Shown here: piece after piece, positions 59,145 to 64,000 of the stretch
Layout: each line of letters begins with the position of its first letter
Numbering within the stretch: position 1 is the first letter of the stretch
Source of the DNA: Stomorhina lunata
Taxonomy: Eukaryota; Arthropoda; Insecta; Diptera; Rhiniidae
Reading direction: 5' to 3'
DNA: 64,000 bases
NCBI GenBank assembly: GCA_933228675.1
Contig: OW121743.1
Span: 89,961,498-90,025,497, forward strand
Notes under the pieces: model-generated
Told to the model about the DNA's origin: nothing
Databases searched by the model: none
The model's input: the letters and a program-made list of their open reading frames with translations, nothing else
Position numbers and translations under genes: made by a program

Positions 59145-61635
59145 AAAAGTTTCTATAGAAAAATTTTCCGTTAAAAAGTTTCTATAGAAAATTTTTCGGT
59201 TAAAAAGTTTCTTTAGAAAATTTTTTGGTTAAAAAGTGTTTACAGAAAATTTTTCGGTTAAAAAGTTTCTATAGAAAATTTTTCGGTTAAAAAGTTTTTA
59301 CAAATAAGTTTTCGATTAAAAAGTTTCTATAGAAAATTTTTCAGTTAAAAAGTTTCTAAATAATATTTTCGGTTGAAAAATTTCTATAGAAAATTTTTCG
59401 GTTAAAAAGTTTCTATAGAAAATTTTTCAGTTAAAAAGTTTTTTACAAATAATTTTTCGGTTAAAAAGTTTCTATAGAAAATTTTTCAGTTAAAAAGTGT
59501 TTACAGAAAATTTTTCGGTTTAAAAGTTTTTAAAGAATATTTTTCGGTTAAAAAGTTTCTATAGAAAATTTTTCGATTACAAAGTTTCAATAGAAAATTT
59601 TTCGATTAAAAAGTTTCAATAGATAATTTTTCGGTTAAAAAGTTTTTTTACAAATAATTTTTCGGTTAAAAAGTTTCTATAGAAAATTTTTCGGTTGAAA
59701 AATTTCTATAGAAAATTTTTCGATTACAAAGTTTCAATAGAAAATTTTTCGATTAAAAAGTTTCTAAAGAAAATTTTTCGGCTAAAAAGTTTCTATAGAA
59801 AATGTTTCGATGAAAAAGTTTCTATAGATAATTTTTCGGTTAAACAGTTTTTTAAAAATAAGTTTTCGGTTAAAAAGTTTCTATAGAAAATGTTTCGGTT
59901 AAAAAGTTTCTATAGAATATTTTTCGGCTTAAAAGTTTCTATGGAAAATTTTTCGGTTAAAAAGTTTCTATAGAATATTTTCCGGCTTAAGAGTTTCTAT
60001 AGAAAATTTTTCGGTTAAAAAGTTTCTATAAAAAATTTTTCGGTTAAAAAGTTTCTATAAAAAATTTTTCGGTTAAAAAGTTTCTATAAAATATTTTTCG
60101 GTTAAAAAGTGTTTACAGAAAATTTTTCGGTTTAAAAGTTTCTATAGAAAATTTTTCGGTTAAAAAGTTTTTACAAATAAGTTTTCGATTAAAAAGTTTC
60201 TATAGAAAATTTTTCAGTTAAAAAGTTTCTAAATAATATTTTCGGTTGAAAAATTTCTATAGAAAATTTTTCGGTTAAAAAGTTTCTATAGAAAATTTTT
60301 CAGTTAAAAAGTTTTTTACAAATAATTTTTCGGTTAAAAAGTTTCTATAGAAAATTTTTCAGTTAAAAAGTGTTTACAGAAAATTTTTCGGTTTAAAAGT
60401 TTTTAAAGAATATTTTTCGGTTAAAAAGTTTCTATAGAAAATTTTTCGATTACAAAGTTTCAATAGAAAATTTTTCGATTAAAAAGTTTCAATAGATAAT
60501 TTTTCGGTTAAAAAGTTTTTTTACAAATAATTTTTCGGTTAAAAAGTTTCTATAGAAAATTTTTCGGTTGAAAAATTTCTATAGAAAATTTTTCGATTAC
60601 AAAGTTTCAATAGAAAATTTTTCGATTAAAAAGTTTCTAAAGAAAATTTTTCGGCTAAAAAGTTTCTATAGAAAATGTTTCGATGAAAAAGTTTCTATAG
60701 ATAATTTTTCGGTTAAACAGTTTTTTAAAAATAAGTTTTCGGTTAAAAAGTTTCTATAGAAAATGTTTCGGTTAAAAAGTTTCTATAGAATATTTTTCGG
60801 CTTAAAAGTTTCTATGGAAAATTTTTCGGTTAAAAAGTTTCTATAGAATATTTTCCGGCTTAAGAGTTTCTATAGAAAATTTTTCGGTTAAAAAGTTTCT
60901 ATAAAAAATTTTTCGGTTAAAAAGTTTCTATAAAAAATTTTTCGGTTAAAAAGTTTCTATAAAATATTTTTCGGTTAAAAAGTGTTTACAGAAAATTTTT
61001 CGGTTTAAAAGTTTCTATAGAAAATTTTTCGGTTAAAAGATTTTTATAGAAAATTTTTCGGTTAAAAAGTTTCTATAGAAAAATTTTCGGTTAAAAAGTT
61101 TCTATAGAAAATTTTTCGGTTAAAAAGTCTCTATAGAAAATTTGTCGGTTAAAAAGTTTCTATAGAAAATTTTTCAGTTAAAAAGTTTCTATAGAAAATT
61201 TTTCAGTTAAATGGTTTTTTACAAATAATTTTTGGGTTAAAAAGTTTCTATAGAAAATTTTTGGGTTAAAAGTTTTTAAAGAATATTTTTCGGTTGAAAA
61301 ATGTCTATAGAAAATTTTTCGATTACAAAGTTTTAATAGAAATTTTTCAATTAAAAAGCTTCTATAGATAATTTTTCGGTTAAAAAGTTTCTATAGAAAA
61401 TTTTTCGATTAAAAAGTTTCTATAGAAAATTTTTTGTTAAACATTTTCTATAAAAAATTTTTCGGTTAAACATTTTCTATAAAAAAAATTTTGATTAAAC
61501 CTTTTCTATAGAAAATTTTTTGGTTAAACATTTTCTATAGAAAATTTTTCTGTTACACATTTTCTATAGAAAATTTTCGGTTAAACATTTTCTATAGAAA
61601 TTTTTTCGGTTAAACATTTTCTATAAAAAATTTGT
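59145..61635. repeat. Palindromic AT satellite, block H
   Basis: About 85 units with a 29-bp period (CTATA at 60026 and 60055). The linker TTTTTCGGTTAAAAAGTTTC joins to CTATAGAAAA, so the right half of the old core is kept but the left half is GTTTC, not TTTTTC. A segment beginning near 59287 is repeated without visible change 873 bp later (two 63-codon frames at 59695 and 60568 are identical), a recent tandem duplication of about 30 units. The right edge changes linker to GGTTAAACATTTT. Confidence 0.95.
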
Positions 61636-62879
61636 CTTTCCTCTAAATTTATTTTAGTAGGTTACAACTTTATAAAATAAAAAATGTATATGAAAACTTT
61701 TAATACAAATATTTCTCTATTATAAAGACATATCAGCGACAAATGTTTAACTATTGAATTAATGTTATTTGTAAAATAATGGTAAGACTGCCCCTAATAT
61801 CTATTTACTATCCAAAATATATCGAATTGATAACCATAGTAAAAGCGGCTTTGTTGCTAACGATCCTTAAAAACTTACGTTTTATACATTACAATGGAAG
61901 TAATATATCCTGATATTCTAAGCACATAGAAACTCCTTCTGCTCCATCATCATCAAGAGCATCTGCAAAGCAATTGTTAATGTCCAACATATTTACATGT
62001 ACATAGACAGACATACATACTTGACTATCTCTGTAAATTTACACATACTCTACATAAAGTACTTTCCATACATTGTAGCCGTGTAATAGTACCACTATAA
62101 CTATCTAATCTGTATGTAAAATGTTCTTCTTACTTTTGTTACGATTTTTATAGCCAACTTTTGTTTTATGTTGCATGATGTAGATATTTAGTATGTTATA
62201 TGTTGTATGTACATTGTCATTGTAAAAGTGTTGCAAAAGAATTTTATGTACATAAACGTGTAACTCTCTAATAAAATGTTATTTTTGCCTGACGTGTGTG
62301 TGTGGTAGTGTGTGTTTTACAAAATTTACAAAATATTGAAGGATTTTCTTGTCACTATCATTTTCTCCAAAGACTGGCTCTTCTTGTTTTTTGTTTTATT
62401 GCAAAATTTTACTACTTCGTTTGGTTAAGTGTTTTTTGTTGTAGCTCTTGCCAATTTTCTATTAACATGCAATCTGACACTTGTAACATTCAATGTGTTT
62501 TACTCTTGCTTTTGGTCGTTTTCTCTTGCTGCAGCATAATCCTTTGTTTCTAGGGCTAACTGGATGTTGTACTATCACTAAATTGTATGCAAATGACACT
62601 TTATGCTGTTGTTGTCGGGGTCCCAGTCTTTCAGAAAGGACTATTAGCAGTTGTAAGGTGAAGCAATGTGATTTGATGAATTAAATTGACAGATTAAAGG
62701 AAATTTTGAACACTTTTTAACAGAGAAATATTATGTGGAAAACATTTCTTTTTAGAAAAATTAAACTTTTCATTAAAATTTTTTAGTTCATTTTATTTAC
62801 ATAGTTTTTTTTTTAAATCTCTTCCGTTTTTAGATAAAATTTTATATAGAAACTTTCTCAATTAAACAAAGACAATTTT
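61636..62879. other. AT-rich single-copy DNA
   Basis: No gene recognised. Frames at 62296-62553 and 62493-62684 have no known motif. TTGCTGCAG near 62526 resembles a splice acceptor but no exon follows. Confidence 0.45.
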
Positions 62880-64000
62880 TCATTATATAAAATTATAGCA
62901 AATTTTCATTATGTAAAATTTTTCGATAGAAAATTTTCACCATATAAAATTTTTCTATCTATCTAATTTTCATTATGAAGTTTTTCATTGGAAAATTTTT
63001 ATTATATGAAATTTTTCTACACAAAATTTTCATGATATGAAATCTTTCTAAAGAAAATTTTCATTATATGAAACTTTTCTACAGAAAATTTTCTTTGTAT
63101 CAAATTTTTTCTATCGAAAATTTTCATTATATGAAATTTTCTATAGAAAATTTTCATTATATGAAATTTTTCTATAGAAAATTTTCATTATATGAAATTT
63201 TTCTATAGAAAGTTTTCAATATATGAAATTTTTCTATAACAAATTTTCATTATATGAAATTTTTTTATAGAAAATTTTCATTATATGAAATTTTTCTATA
63301 AAAAATGTTCATTATATGAAATTTTTCTATAGAACATTTTCATTATATGAAATTTTTCTATACAAAATTTTTATTATATAAAATTTTTTTATAGAAAATG
63401 TTCATTATATGAAATTTTTCTATAGAAAATTTTCATTGTAAGAAACCTTTCTATTGAAAATTTTCATTATAAGAAATTTTTCTATAGAAATTTTTCATTT
63501 TATGCAAATTTTCTATAGAAAATTTACATTATATGAAATTTTTCTATAGAAAATTTTCATTATATGAAATTTTTCTATAAAAAATTTTCATTATATGAAA
63601 TTTTTCTATAGAAAATTTTCATTATATGAAATTTTTCTATAGAAAATTTTTATTATATGAAATTTTTCTATAGAACATTTTCATTATATGAAATTTTTCT
63701 ATAGAAAATTTTCATTATATGAAATTTTTCTATAGAAAATTTTCATTATATGAAATTTTTCTATAGAAAATTTTCATTATATGAAATTTTTCTATAGAAA
63801 ATTTTCATGATATGAAAATTTTCTATAGAAAATTTTCATTATATGAAATTTTTCTATAGAAAATTTTCATTATATGAAATTTTTCTATAGAAAATTTTCA
63901 TTATATGAAATTTTTCTATAGAAAATTTTCATTATATGAAATTTTTCTATAGAAAATTTTCATTATATGAAATTTTTCTGTAGAAAATTTTCATTATATG
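62880..64000. repeat. Palindromic AT satellite, block I (runs off window)
   Basis: About 36 units of 31 bp (CTATAG at 63606 and 63637): ATTTTTCTATAGAAAAT joined by the linker TTTCATTATATGAAA. The linker ATTTTCATTATATGAAAT is itself nearly palindromic, so this block alternates two palindromes. Units become more uniform towards the right edge, so the array centre probably lies outside the window. Confidence 0.95.

Overview
Kind of sequence. The window is eukaryotic, very AT-rich and almost free of genes. It looks like intronic or heterochromatic DNA of a higher fly (Diptera). The evidence is several mini-me/DINE-type elements carrying the diagnostic (GTCY)n proto-microsatellite, a DD41D (rosa-type) mariner relic, hAT-type elements, tRNA-derived SINE-like heads, and one sequence that fits an Inr + DPE core promoter of the insect type. 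I see no intact protein-coding gene. Nearly all open frames here are by-products of tandem repeats and often lack an ATG. I cannot name the species.

Layout. (1) 1-10125: four blocks of a ~31-bp satellite built on the palindrome TTTTTCTATAGAAAAA, separated by AT-rich single-copy DNA. (2) 10766-13357: a non-autonomous hAT element with a perfect 8-bp target-site duplication (TSD), carrying a nested long-inverted-repeat element (11487-12175) and a nested mini-me element (12499-13302). (3) 13.79-14.36 kb: candidate core promoter and noncoding first exon. (4) 15.37-17.92 kb: composite mini-me block. (5) 18.64-20.91 kb: hAT-like element interrupted by a dead DD41D mariner. (6) 21.6-23 kb: degenerate tandem repeats and tRNA-like heads. 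(7) 25.48-27.35 kb: satellite block. (8) 28.3-30.63 kb: mini-me fragments, a 235-bp hairpin and a ~210-bp (GACA)n run. (9) 31.13-41.76 kb: a giant foldback structure, two inverted arms of a strict 169-bp tandem repeat around a 1.27-kb AT-rich centre. (10) 43.55-45.47 and 47.69-50.53 kb: satellite blocks. (11) 52.16-57.49 kb: four more mini-me copies, two joined head to tail. (12) 58.26-59.13 kb: a seven-copy ~120-bp tandem repeat. (13) 59.15-61.64 and 62.88-64.0 kb: satellite blocks, the last running off the window.

How it fits together. Two things dominate. First, at least eight separate arrays keep the same palindromic core and a 29-31-bp period (about three helical turns), while each array has its own short linker. 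Second, the 10.6-kb inverted repeat resembles a Drosophila Foldback element in architecture, with mirrored order of variant units in its outer parts. The remaining DNA records layered transposon insertion. Any gene here is probably represented only by noncoding exons or introns.
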